From VXMO01 sp965219405 (GTDB lineage: Bacteria; Chloroflexota; Dehalococcoidia; UBA6926): a stretch of DNA of 64,000 bases. The position numbers were made by a program, and so were the translations under genes. Below are positions 1-8,084 of the stretch, one piece after another (within the stretch, counting starts at the first letter, position 1; each line of letters begins with the position of its first letter). The notes under the pieces were generated by a model, which had not been told where the DNA came from, did not search any database, and saw nothing but the letters and a program-made list of their open reading frames with translations. The stretch lies in contig OZ244736.1 of NCBI GenBank assembly GCA_965219405.1, positions 1,798,001 through 1,862,000 of the forward strand, written 5' to 3'.

Positions 1-907
1 ATGAGCCGTCCGCACGGACGAGCACAGGCGGATTCTCCCCGCCACTGGCATAGGTCAGTCGGCCAGACCGGGGATCGAAGACGGAGTAGAGAACCGTAAC
101 GAACATGCCCGTTTCATTGTCTTCGACCAGGAGGCTGTTGACCTCGGTCAGGACTTCACCGGGATGGCCTTTGCCCACGGCGGCGCCCTTGAGCAAGGTG
201 CGCGAGGACATCATGAAGAGTCCTGCGGCAACTCCTTTGTCAGACACATCCGCAACCACCAGCCCGATGCGGTCGAACTGGAGGCGCATCAAGTCGAAGA
301 AATCGCCCCCAATATTCCTCGCCGGGCGCATCGTTCCATAGACCGAATACCCGGCGCCGGATGGGAAAACCGTTGGCAGGATAGACTGCTGCATATTCTT
401 TGCGACATCCAACTCATTCTGGAGGGCAACCAGGCGATCCCGCACACTAAGCGCATCACGCAATTCCTGAATATGCCGCAGGGTTCGGTCAATGGTAACC
501 CGTAGATCGTCGAAGTCCACCGGTTTGGTGATGAAGTCGAACGCGCCGCGATTCATCGCGGTGCGGATATTCTGCATGTCTCCGTAGGCGGAGATGATGA
601 CGGAGCGGACATTGGGCTTTGCTTTCGGAATTTCCTGGAGGAGGGTCAGCCCGTCCATCTGGGGCATGTTGATATCGGACAACACCATATCAATGTCTTC
701 GTCGTCTTCCAATTCCTTCAGGGCTTCAACGCCGTTGTGAGCGAATACGAAGCTATACCGACCGGATCGAATCTCCCGACGCATGCGCTGTCGAACAAGG
801 GGTTCAAGGTCAGGCTCGTCGTCAACGACGAGAATTTTGTAGCCTTGCTGATCTTCCTGCAGTTCTTCAGTCTGCTCGGTGTTTTCGCTGGAAACGTCAG
901 TGGTCAT
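1..907 (-). CDS. Response regulator fused to PP2C/SpoIIE-type serine phosphatase (3' end outside window)
   Basis: This gene reads from an ATG at 907 leftwards to the window edge without a stop, about 302 codons. It begins with a receiver domain: acidic pair in ILVVDDEP (residues 29-30), phosphoacceptor Asp about 78 in LSDINMP, and the conserved Lys in FITKPVD near 128. A short helical linker (about 140-170) leads into a PP2C/SpoIIE domain, with metal-binding NIGGDFFD and VVADVSDKG motifs. AGGGAG precedes the start. The domain order matches RsbU/RssB-type phosphatases that dephosphorylate STAS anti-anti-sigma factors, and such a STAS gene lies immediately upstream on the same strand. The inferred role is signal-controlled partner switching in the general stress response. 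The C-terminus is not visible, so an extra domain cannot be excluded. Confidence 0.9.
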   Translation of the reverse strand, partial: MTTDVSSENTEQTEELQEDQQGYKILVVDDEPDLEPLVRQRMRREIRSGRYSFVFAHNGVEALKELEDDEDIDMVLSDINMPQMDGLTLLQEIPKAKPNVRSVIISAYGDMQNIRTAMNRGAFDFITKPVDFDDLRVTIDRTLRHIQELRDALSVRDRLVALQNELDVAKNMQQSILPTVFPSGAGYSVYGTMRPARNIGGDFFDLMRLQFDRIGLVVADVSDKGVAAGLFMMSSRTLLKGAAVGKGHPGEVLTEVNSLLVEDNETGMFVTVLYSVFDPRSGRLTYASGGENPPVLVRADGS

Positions 908-983
908 GAGTCTCCCTCAAGGAGCTCGCGGTGAAATGAGAGCAGGCCGGACAATCACTGAACGGGCCCGTGGCCCCTCCAAT

Positions 984-1325
984 TCACTTCGAGATGGCTG
1001 CTGCTGCCTCGGCCCGTGTCTCGTGGATCGCGATGATGTTGTCGAATCCACTGATCTTGAAGACTTCACGAATAGGCTCTGTCAGTGAGCACAAAGCCAA
1101 TTGCCCTCCCTGACGCTGAAGAGTCTTGGCAGTTAGCAAGATCACTCGCATCCCAGCGCTGCTGATATACGACACATTCTCGAAGTCGATAATCAGAGCC
1201 TTATCTTCGGGTTGAATTACCTTCTCCAGCGCGGCCTGGAATTCCTGCGCGCTGCCACTGTCTATCCTACCCTCCGTCTTGGCGACGACGGTTACCTGAT
1301 CCCTTTCAGCATCGACTTTCAGCAC
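984..1325 (-). CDS. STAS-domain anti-anti-sigma factor
   Basis: This 113-residue protein is a single STAS domain of normal SpoIIAA/RsbV size. The segment IIDFENVSYISSAGMRVILL holds the phosphoacceptor region; Ser56 aligns with the Ser that the anti-sigma kinase phosphorylates in SpoIIAA, while the preceding Asp of that family is replaced by Ser55. It lies 76 bp upstream of the receiver-PP2C phosphatase on the same strand, so the two probably share a transcript. The unphosphorylated protein would sequester a HATPase anti-sigma factor. No RsbW-like kinase or sigma factor is in the window, so the target is unknown. Confidence 0.9.
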   Translation of the reverse strand: MLKVDAERDQVTVVAKTEGRIDSGSAQEFQAALEKVIQPEDKALIIDFENVSYISSAGMRVILLTAKTLQRQGGQLALCSLTEPIREVFKISGFDNIIAIHETRAEAAAAISK

Positions 1326-1523
1326 GGTAACCTCCCACGGTACCCATATGGATTATCGGTAGTATGCCATACCGCAGACTACTCGACTAGCAATCCTGCC
1401 ATCTACGTCTCCCCTTACCACTGAGACCTAATGATGCCGCTAGTTGACGCTTGCTGCAAATCGAGTTGCTTCAGATTCGCCCGACAGGTTCAAACTGTCG
1501 CATAATGAACTAACCGTTTTCAT

Positions 1524-1609
1524 GCCGAAGTGGCGGAATGGCAGACGCGACGGTCTCAAACACCGTTGGGGGCAACCCCGTGTCGGTTCGACTCCGACCT
1601 TCGGCACCA
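1524..1609 (+). tRNA. tRNA-Leu (anticodon CAA)
   Basis: A complete cloverleaf can be folded. The acceptor stem GCCGAAG pairs with CTTCGGC, and the T-arm is GTCGG-TTCGACT-CCGAC. The anticodon stem ACGGT/ACCGT encloses loop CTCAAAC with anticodon CAA. A long variable arm (GGGG...CCCC) marks a class II tRNA. The 3' CCA is encoded (1607-1609). Confidence 0.96.
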
Positions 1610-1672
1610 AGTGAGATGGTCTGAACGTGCCACCTGTTTACTCTCAGAGTTAATGGGCGGGCACGTCGGCTT

Positions 1673-1746
1673 TGCCCGGTGGTGCAGTGGTAGCACAGGG
1701 GACTTTGGATCCTCTGACCCAGGTTCGAATCCTGGCCGGGCAGCCA
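1673..1746 (+). tRNA. tRNA-Gln (anticodon TTG)
   Basis: The acceptor stem TGCCCGG pairs with CCGGGCA and the D-arm GTGC/GCAC is clear. The anticodon loop CTTTGGA gives TTG, and the T-arm is CCAGG-TTCGAAT-CCTGG. CCA is encoded (1744-1746). It lies 63 bp after tRNA-Leu and 6 bp before the next reading frame. A gatA gene is also in this window (61121), consistent with possible amidotransferase-dependent Gln-tRNA formation. Confidence 0.96.
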
Positions 1747-1752
1747 TAGAGA

Positions 1753-2748
1753 TTGCCGGAGCACGGGAGGTTCAGCATTACTTCAGAGCACGATCCCGGC
1801 CAGCCACGGGCACTGGTGACGGGCGGAGCCGGATTCATCGGCTCGCATTTGGTCAAGCGCCTTGTCAGTGACGGATGGTACGTTACCGTCGTTGATGATC
1901 TTTCATCTTCGTCGATGAATGACCAAATAGAGTCTGCCGCCCCTCTGCACAACCTGGATGTCGCTGATCCATCCCTCGCAGACGTTTTTTCGAAACATCA
2001 ACCGGAAATTGTCTTTCATCTCGCCGCGCAGGTTTCGGTGGCACGCTCGATGCGGGAGCCGGAGTTGGACATTCACACCAACATCGTTGGCGGCATCAAC
2101 CTTCTCCAGCAGTGCGTCCGATTCGGCGTTAAGCGTGTCGTACTGTTTTCGACGGGAGGCGCACTCTATGGGGACCCGGACTACCTGCCATGCGATGAAT
2201 CGCACGCCATCAAACCGCTCTCCGTCTATGGGGCGAGTAAACACGCGCTGGAGCAATACACGCGTGTCATCGCAGAAGGTAACGACATTGAGTACTCGAT
2301 TCTGCGGCCCGGAAACGTGTACGGCCCTGGACAAAATCCTTATGGCGAGTCGGGAGTTGTTGCGATCTTCGGGTCAAAAATGCTGGCCGGTGAGCAGGTC
2401 GACATCCACGGCGACGGCGAGCAGGTGAAGGACTACGTTTACGTTGATGATGTCGTGGCCGCAAGTATCGCCGCCGCGCGCGCTGGGGCGCCGGCAGGAG
2501 GCATTTATAACATTGGTAGTGGCGTGCCGATGTCCGTCAACAACATTTTCTTCCTGCTAGCCGAAGCAACCGGCTATGATCGAGCACCCGTCCACGCGCC
2601 CGAACGACCAGGCGACGTGCGTCGTATCTACCTTGACGTCTCAAGAGCGCGAGATGATCTCGGCTGGACACCGGAGATCGACCTGCGTGAGGGCATCACT
2701 CGGACCATAGCCGCTCTACGCCGTGCAAAAGGCATGGCAGTCGGTTAG
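1753..2748 (+). CDS. NAD-dependent epimerase/dehydratase (extended SDR, UDP-glucose 4-epimerase-like)
   Basis: This is an extended short-chain dehydrogenase acting on nucleotide sugars. The Rossmann motif GGAGFIGSHL lies near residues 24-33, the catalytic Tyr-x3-Lys is in SVYGASKHALEQY, and the C-terminal part (SVNNIFFLLAEATGYD...RPGDVRR) matches GalE/RfbB relatives that bind UDP- or dTDP-sugars. About 331 residues is normal for the family. The exact substrate cannot be read from sequence. The start is uncertain: the upstream-most candidate is TTG at 1753, but the best ribosome-binding site (GGGAGG, 1765-1770) sits 6 nt before an in-frame ATT at 1777. No ATG or GTG is available before the Rossmann motif. 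A CCCGCC/GGCGGG inverted repeat near 2768-2791 follows the gene and may help termination. Confidence 0.9.
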   Translation: MPEHGRFSITSEHDPGQPRALVTGGAGFIGSHLVKRLVSDGWYVTVVDDLSSSSMNDQIESAAPLHNLDVADPSLADVFSKHQPEIVFHLAAQVSVARSMREPELDIHTNIVGGINLLQQCVRFGVKRVVLFSTGGALYGDPDYLPCDESHAIKPLSVYGASKHALEQYTRVIAEGNDIEYSILRPGNVYGPGQNPYGESGVVAIFGSKMLAGEQVDIHGDGEQVKDYVYVDDVVAASIAAARAGAPAGGIYNIGSGVPMSVNNIFFLLAEATGYDRAPVHAPERPGDVRRIYLDVSRARDDLGWTPEIDLREGITRTIAALRRAKGMAVG

Positions 2749-2861
2749 TCGTGACCACCTCCACCACCCCGCCTTTCCCCCATAGGCGGGAACCTATATT
2801 GTGAATCACACACAACGGCCCTGACTTCCGCCACGTTCGAGATTTGAGTACTTCAACTGAC

Positions 2862-3770
2862 ATGTCTTCATCCATCCCGCCAGCCGGGCGGCCCACGGCA
2901 CTCTTGCAGAAGCTGCATGATGGCGAGTTCGTCACGACGGTAGAAGTGCATCCACCGCGCGGATACTCGCTTGATCGAACGCTGGACAGCCTAAAGGGAC
3001 TCATGGAAAAGGTCCGGATCGATGCCTTCAATGCCACGGATGTGCCGTTGGCGCAGGCCCGTATGAGCGCAGTTGGGTTGAGTGTTCTCTTACAGCGGCA
3101 CACGGGGGTCGAGGCGATTCTTCACGTCGCGACACGCAACCGCAATGTATTGGCAATCCACGCCGACCTCATTGGCGCGCACGCGCTCAACGTACGCAAT
3201 ACCTTCGTCTTTTGGGGAGACAATCCAACCATTGGCGATTACCCACAAGCGAGCAGCCTCTCTGACGTGACATCCTCCCAGTTGATCAACGCTCTCAGCC
3301 GCATGAACGCGGGCGAGGAGGTTGCGGGACATATCCTGCCGGAGCCTACATCGTTCGCAATAGCCTGCGCCCTTAGTCCCAACGCCCCGCACATTGACGA
3401 AGAGATTGCGAGCCTGCAACGCAAGGTTGTGGCAGGAGCGCACTACATCATGACGCAAACGGTTTTTGATCCTGCGCCGGTACGCCGATTCCACGATCTG
3501 CTTGGCGGATTTCCGCTCCCGGTGGTGCTCGGTGTGCTGCCGTTGCAGAGCGCCCGCCATGCCGAGTTTCTCCATAACAATGTCCCGGGGATGGTGATTC
3601 CCGAATCGATACGACGGCGGCTACATGCCGCGGGTGACAGTGGCCGCGCGGAAGGGGCGGCAATCGCTCGTGAACTTATTGAGGAAACACGCGGAATGAT
3701 TGCCGGCGTCTACATGATCCCGTCATTCGGACGATATGACGTCGTGGCGGACGTATTGGCGGACAACTAG
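2862..3770 (+). CDS. metF: Methylenetetrahydrofolate reductase (MetF family)
   Basis: This 302-residue protein matches the MetF TIM-barrel flavoprotein that reduces 5,10-methylene-THF to 5-methyl-THF in one-carbon metabolism. The N-terminus (LHDGEFVTTVEVHPPRG) fits the family opening with its active-site Glu. The FWGDNPTIGDYP segment corresponds to the family's GD loop, and the later segment GAHYIMTQTVFD is the conserved flavin/folate region. An in-frame TTG at 2844 would add six residues; neither start has a clear ribosome-binding site, so the ATG is preferred. It converges on apt, with 4 bp between stops. No methionine synthase is nearby. Confidence 0.85.
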   Translation: MSSSIPPAGRPTALLQKLHDGEFVTTVEVHPPRGYSLDRTLDSLKGLMEKVRIDAFNATDVPLAQARMSAVGLSVLLQRHTGVEAILHVATRNRNVLAIHADLIGAHALNVRNTFVFWGDNPTIGDYPQASSLSDVTSSQLINALSRMNAGEEVAGHILPEPTSFAIACALSPNAPHIDEEIASLQRKVVAGAHYIMTQTVFDPAPVRRFHDLLGGFPLPVVLGVLPLQSARHAEFLHNNVPGMVIPESIRRRLHAAGDSGRAEGAAIARELIEETRGMIAGVYMIPSFGRYDVVADVLADN

Positions 3771-3774
3771 CCGG

Positions 3775-4308
3775 TCACATGTGCATGAGCGTGTGGACGG
3801 GATAGTCTCCCAAAAGCCCACGCCCCGATAGCTCGGCCAGTTCAATCAGAACCGTTGCTCCGACCGTTATTCCACCCGCCTTGTGAACGAGATCTTCCGC
3901 CGCCTTCAGCGTCCCGCCCGTCGCGAGCAGATCATCTACCAGCACAGCGCGCTGTCCCGGATGAATGCCATCCTCATGCATCTCAACCGTGGCTGATCCG
4001 TATTCCAGCGCGTATTCGATACTGACCGTCTTATAGGGAAGTTTGCCCACTTTGCGAACGGGAATAAGGGGCAGGTCCAGAGCTCGTGCCATCGGTGCGC
4101 CGAACAGGTAACCGCGCGCCTCCACGGCGACGATGACGTCAAGCGGCATGGTTCCGGCGGCCTGCGTCATGCTGTCGATTGCCCAGGCGAACCCCTCAGG
4201 ATCAAGCAGGAGTGGTGTAATGTCGCGAAACAGGATTCCCTCTTCGGGAAAGTCGGGGATCTCCCGAATGAGGTGTTCGTAGCTCGTTATACTCCCCACG
4301 CTCGACAT
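3775..4308 (-). CDS. apt: Adenine phosphoribosyltransferase
   Basis: This enzyme salvages adenine to AMP using PRPP in the cytoplasm. The PRPP-binding signature is AVLVDDLLATGGT. The family N-terminus IPDFPEEGILFRDITPLL and the adenine-site segment VEARGYLFGAPMARAL are intact. At 177 residues it has normal length. GGGGG lies about 8 nt before the ATG. It is transcribed divergently from glmU. Confidence 0.95.
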   Translation of the reverse strand: MSSVGSITSYEHLIREIPDFPEEGILFRDITPLLLDPEGFAWAIDSMTQAAGTMPLDVIVAVEARGYLFGAPMARALDLPLIPVRKVGKLPYKTVSIEYALEYGSATVEMHEDGIHPGQRAVLVDDLLATGGTLKAAEDLVHKAGGITVGATVLIELAELSGRGLLGDYPVHTLMHM

Positions 4309-4391
4309 TATGCGCCCCCTGACGTTCCCCTGTGTGTATCATCCATCCTGTCACGTAGATGATATTTGGCACAAGATATTTCGGGGGACTG

Positions 4392-5753
4392 ATGACGAAT
4401 TCACAAGGTAGCGCCGCACCTGAGGCGTGGGAATGTGTCGTGCTCGCAGCAGGCAAGGGATCACGGATGCGAACTTCATTTCCGAAGGTTCTGCATCAAG
4501 TAGGCGGAGTGTCAATCATACGTCGCGTTTTAGATTCGCTTTCCGGCGCTGCCATGCCTGACGTGTCGATTGTCAGGGACGATTCCGGGGCGCTGCCGAA
4601 GGCACTCGGGCTCATTTATCCGTATGTCGTGCAGTCTTCACCGAGTGGGACAGGAGGCGCGCTTGCAGCTTATCTGAATGAGGCTGCAACAGACGCAGAC
4701 CATTTACTAGTTATCAATGCTGATTTGCCACTGATTACGCCTGAATCCTTGATTAGGCTCAAGGATGCTCACGAATCAAGGACCGACGTTGCTGTTACGT
4801 TTTTCACAATGTTGACATCGAGTAACGCGAATTACGGGCGAGTTCTGCGTTCTGAGGACGGAAAGGTGGCGGAGATTATCGAGGCCGGCAATCCGCGGCA
4901 CGCGGACACGCCGGCGGAGGGAAATGCCGGCGTTTATGCCCTCGATCTTGCGTGGGCACGGACGGCGGTGAACCGGTTGTCCCTGCACGAGGACGGGGAG
5001 TATTACATCACAGACCTTGTCAAGCTGGCGGTAGCAGACGGGCGCGGTGTTGAGGCGGTGGAAATCGATGCCGAGGAGGCGATCGGGGTGAATACTTTAG
5101 TGGACCTAGCAGAGGCGGAACGGGTGGCGCGGCGGCGGACACTGGAGTCGCTGATGCTGTCCGGCGTGACGATCATCGATCCTGCATCAACGTATATCGA
5201 CGCGACAGTGACGATCGCGGCGGATACGGTCATTCAGCCCAATACGCATATCTCAGGGGCAACAACTATCGGGGCGGGGTGCGAGATTGGGCCGGACGCG
5301 CATATCGTCGATTCGACTATCGGGGAAGGGTGCGTCGTGCGGGGGTCATGGCTGGACGAGGTGACGCTGGAGGGCGGTGTCTCGGTGGGGCCGTTCGCGC
5401 GGCTGCGGCCGGGCACGCATATCGGCCGGGATGCCCACATCGGCAGCTTTGGGGAGATCAAGGCGAGTCGGATCGGCAGTCGGACGGCGATGGGGCATTT
5501 CGGGTATGTGGGCGATGCCGAGATTGGCGACGACGTGAATATCGGTGCGGGGGCCGTGACGTGCAATTTCGACGGCGTCGACAAGCATCGAACAGTCGTT
5601 GGCGACGGGGCGTTCATCGGCAGCGGTTCGTTGCTTGTGGCGCCGGTAGAGGTTGGGGACAAAGCGTACACGGCGGCAGGGGCGGTTGTGACGCGCAACG
5701 TGGCGGCGGGGACGACGGTTGCGGGGGTTCCGGCGGAGTATATCAGCCGATAG
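4392..5753 (+). CDS. glmU: Bifunctional UDP-N-acetylglucosamine pyrophosphorylase / glucosamine-1-phosphate N-acetyltransferase
   Basis: GlmU acetylates GlcN-1-P and then uridylates it to UDP-GlcNAc, the precursor of peptidoglycan. The N-terminal nucleotidyltransferase domain has LAAGKGSRMRTSFPKVLH and QSSPSGTGGALAAY. The C-terminal left-handed beta-helix shows many hexapeptide repeats and the acetyltransferase segment MGHFGYVGDAEIGDDVNIG, whose His aligns with the catalytic His of E. coli GlmU. At 453 residues it has normal length. The ATG at 4392 is chosen because GGGGGA sits just upstream; an ATG at 4359 would add 11 unconserved residues. GlmS, which makes the precursor GlcN-6-P, is encoded 3.7 kb downstream. 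Confidence 0.95.
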   Translation: MTNSQGSAAPEAWECVVLAAGKGSRMRTSFPKVLHQVGGVSIIRRVLDSLSGAAMPDVSIVRDDSGALPKALGLIYPYVVQSSPSGTGGALAAYLNEAATDADHLLVINADLPLITPESLIRLKDAHESRTDVAVTFFTMLTSSNANYGRVLRSEDGKVAEIIEAGNPRHADTPAEGNAGVYALDLAWARTAVNRLSLHEDGEYYITDLVKLAVADGRGVEAVEIDAEEAIGVNTLVDLAEAERVARRRTLESLMLSGVTIIDPASTYIDATVTIAADTVIQPNTHISGATTIGAGCEIGPDAHIVDSTIGEGCVVRGSWLDEVTLEGGVSVGPFARLRPGTHIGRDAHIGSFGEIKASRIGSRTAMGHFGYVGDAEIGDDVNIGAGAVTCNFDGVDKHRTVVGDGAFIGSGSLLVAPVEVGDKAYTAAGAVVTRNVAAGTTVAGVPAEYISR

Positions 5754-5795
5754 GCAGTGCCTACAGCCAAAGTTCGCGATCAGGGTGAATGGGGG

Positions 5796-5863
<68 letters not shown>

Positions 5864-5874
5864 GGGGCAGGGGG

Positions 5875-6681
5875 TTAGGCCAAGAGGCTGATTAGGGCGC
5901 CGAGGGCGATGGCGATTCCCGCGGCGGCGACGAATCGGGCTAGGCTGACTCGGGTTGCCCATGCGAGGATGGCTCGGATGGCGAGGGTTCCGACGATTGC
6001 CGCGGTCATCATTCCGACGATTGCAGGCCATCCGACGATTGTGTCAGAGGTGCTGACGGCCAGCAGGCCCGCTCCAAGGCTCGCCGGAATCCCCATGAGG
6101 ACGCTGAGCACGACGGCCTCGCGGTGGCTGCAATCCCGCGTGAGCAGCACGGCGACGGTCAGCCCCGTGCGGCTGAGGCCGGGAATGACGGCAAGCGCCT
6201 GTGCAACACCGGCGATGACCGCATCCGCGGGGGTGACATCAGCCCTGCCCCGTTCGCCCTGCCATAGTCCACAACGGATGGTGAATGCCGTCGCGAGCAT
6301 GGCCAGGCCGATGAGCAGCATCGCAGCGCTGCCAAGCAGATCCGCGACTTCGCCCAGGATCAGGAAGAGCGGCACGCCGATGATCGCGGTGACGAGTGTG
6401 CTGAGACCGAGGAATCGAACGGGGGCGACCCTTCGACTGCGCTCAGGGTGAACGGGGGCGGTGACTGCCTCGCGGATTATCGATGTGATCTCGCCCCTCA
6501 TTGCTATGGCGGCGGACAAGGCGGTGCCGACATGCAGCCAGAGGGCGATGGCGATGGCGTCCGAGGGCCCGGCGTCGTTGATCCACGTCGAGACGAGGGC
6601 GACGACGCCCTGTGAGCTGACGGGAATCCATTCGGTGATTCCCTGGATGATGCCGAGGATTAGAGCGGACTCGGTGGACAT
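5875..6681 (-). CDS. uppP: Undecaprenyl-diphosphatase (UppP/BacA family)
   Basis: This integral membrane enzyme recycles undecaprenyl pyrophosphate to the monophosphate lipid carrier of cell-wall synthesis. Diagnostic motifs are ITEWIPVSSQG (residues 15-25) and PGLSRTGLTVAVLLTR. The SSQG form, instead of the SS(T/S)GHL of E. coli, is familiar from archaeal and some Chloroflexota homologues. Several hydrophobic helices are evident, and 268 residues is normal. Residues about 76-87 (VHPERSRRVAP) are encoded by a copy of repeat family B (6427-6456), which lies in frame in a loop between membrane segments. Confidence 0.9.
   Translation of the reverse strand: MSTESALILGIIQGITEWIPVSSQGVVALVSTWINDAGPSDAIAIALWLHVGTALSAAIAMRGEITSIIREAVTAPVHPERSRRVAPVRFLGLSTLVTAIIGVPLFLILGEVADLLGSAAMLLIGLAMLATAFTIRCGLWQGERGRADVTPADAVIAGVAQALAVIPGLSRTGLTVAVLLTRDCSHREAVVLSVLMGIPASLGAGLLAVSTSDTIVGWPAIVGMMTAAIVGTLAIRAILAWATRVSLARFVAAAGIAIALGALISLLA
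6427..6456. repeat. Repeat family B copy inside the uppP coding sequence
   Basis: The core CCTTCGACTGCGCTCAGGGT is the same element found intergenically at 5837-5863 and 9382-9410. Here it lies in frame within uppP and encodes residues about 76-87 without disrupting the frame. Confidence 0.85.
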
Positions 6682-6686
6682 GCGGA

Positions 6687-6708
6687 CCCCCTACGTGATT
6701 GTAGGGGG
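6687..6708. repeat. 8-bp inverted repeat between LRR gene and uppP
   Basis: CCCCCTAC (6687-6694) and GTAGGGGG (6701-6708) are separated by six bases. It lies downstream of the LRR gene stop and just upstream of the uppP start on the minus strand. There is no T-run, so it is not a typical intrinsic terminator. Confidence 0.6.
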
Positions 6709-6743
6709 ACTCGGAACAATGAAAGTCCGGAGGGGGTCGTGAT

Positions 6744-8054
6744 CTAGTGACAGGTAGGTAAACCGGAGATATCTACCTGGCCTGGAATCTCGCGAAGGCA
6801 GCTTATGTCGTTGCCGGAAAGGTACAAGTTTCGCAGGTTGGAGAGGTTGCGGAACTCCTGCGGAATCCCGCCAGTCAACTGGTTGTCCGCGAGATCCAAG
6901 TATACGATGTCAGAGAGGCCGCCCAACTCTGGCGGTATCTCTCCGCTCAATTGGTTGTACGCGAGGCTCAGTACCCACATCTGAGGGAGGGCGCCCAACT
7001 CCGGCGGTATCTCTCCACTCAATTGGTTGTACGCGAGGCTCATGTTCCGCATATTGGAGAGCCTGCCCAGCTCAGAGGGTATCTCCCCGCTTAGCGCGTT
7101 GTTATCAAACTGCAAGACTGCCAAGTTGGAGAGGTTTCCTAATTCCGGCGGTATCTCCCCGCTTAGATCATTATCGTTGACGGTCAGGGATTCCAGGCTG
7201 GAGAGGTCACCCAGTTCAGCCGGTATCTCCCCGCTCAATTGGTTTTGATCAAGTTGCAGGACCTCCAGTTTGGAGAGTTCGCTCAGCTCAGAGGATATCT
7301 CCCCGCTCAGCGTGTTGCCATCGAGATGCAAGGTCTCCAGCCTGGAGAGTCTGCCCAGTTCAGAGGGTATCTCTCCGCTCAGTGTGTTGCCATCGAGATG
7401 CAAGGTCTCCAGTCTGGAGAGTCTGCCCAGTTCAGAGGGTATTTCCCCGCTCAGCCTGTTTCTACTAATATCCAGGGTTTCCAGGTTGGAGAGGTCGCCC
7501 AATTCCGGCGCGATGCCTCCTCTCAGCGAGCTCGAAGAGAGGTTCAGGTGTGCCAGGGCGGACAAGTTGCCAAGTTCCGGTGGTATCTCACCACTCAGCC
7601 TGTTCCTAGACAGATTCAGGTATTGTAGGCTGGAAAGGCTGCCTAACTCCGATCGAATCCCTCTATTCAGAGAGTTGGAAGAGAGGTTGAGGACTTCCAG
7701 TTTGGAGAGGTTGCACAGATATGATGGTATCTGTCCGCTAAGGTCGTTATCAGAGAGAACCAGGTGGCTGACGCGGCCATTTACGTCAGTTGTTACACCG
7801 AACCACGAATCAATTGGTCGATCACTCAACCAATTTGTGTCAGTCCGCCAACTCGTGCCGCCCGTGGTGCTGTAGAGCGCTTTCAGTGTGTCTCTATCCG
7901 AGGCGCTATCACCATCACAAGACGCCGCCGGGACAGGTGTGGCTGTCGGCATTGGCGCGGCTGTCGGCATCGGCGCAGTTTCTGTGCACGCCGCTATCAG
8001 AATAGTTACGGCACACCATAGAACCGTGAGCAGCATTGCACGGCTTCCACTCAT
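6744..8054 (-). CDS. Leucine-rich-repeat lipoprotein 1
   Basis: This 436-residue protein has a signal peptide ending in a lipobox (ILIAAC), then a Pro/Thr/Ala-rich linker (about 25-45). Next comes a cysteine-capped N-terminal segment with SDRDTLKALYSTTGG...W, as seen before plant-type LRRs. About a dozen LRR units of 24 residues follow, with consensus LxxLxxLxLxxNxLSGEIPxELGxLS, and a Cys-containing C-terminal cap. Export as a surface lipoprotein and a binding or adhesion role are inferred; ligands are unknown. A paralogue lies immediately upstream (8085-9230), indicating tandem duplication. Confidence 0.85.
   Translation of the reverse strand: MSGSRAMLLTVLWCAVTILIAACTETAPMPTAAPMPTATPVPAASCDGDSASDRDTLKALYSTTGGTSWRTDTNWLSDRPIDSWFGVTTDVNGRVSHLVLSDNDLSGQIPSYLCNLSKLEVLNLSSNSLNRGIRSELGSLSSLQYLNLSRNRLSGEIPPELGNLSALAHLNLSSSSLRGGIAPELGDLSNLETLDISRNRLSGEIPSELGRLSRLETLHLDGNTLSGEIPSELGRLSRLETLHLDGNTLSGEISSELSELSKLEVLQLDQNQLSGEIPAELGDLSSLESLTVNDNDLSGEIPPELGNLSNLAVLQFDNNALSGEIPSELGRLSNMRNMSLAYNQLSGEIPPELGALPQMWVLSLAYNQLSGEIPPELGGLSDIVYLDLADNQLTGGIPQEFRNLSNLRNLYLSGNDISCLREIPGQVDISGLPTCH
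7301..7444 (-). repeat. Two nearly identical 72-bp LRR modules in tandem
   Basis: Two adjacent 72-bp units (7301-7372 and 7373-7444) differ at only a few bases and encode the same LRR unit twice, including LGRLSRLETLHLDGNTLSG. The other LRR units in this gene diverge more, which points to a recent unit duplication or gene conversion. Confidence 0.85.
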
Positions 8055-8084
8055 CGAAAACGCGTTCCCATCATCTGCCTGATC

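Noticed and set aside
1441..1523. Promoter of the tRNA-Leu gene
   Set aside because: A CATAAT at 1501-1506 resembles a -10 box, but no -35 element is found at a suitable distance.
7027..7875. Open reading frames on the plus strand of the LRR genes
   Set aside because: They mirror the repeat structure of the minus-strand LRR genes and have no signal or domain of their own.
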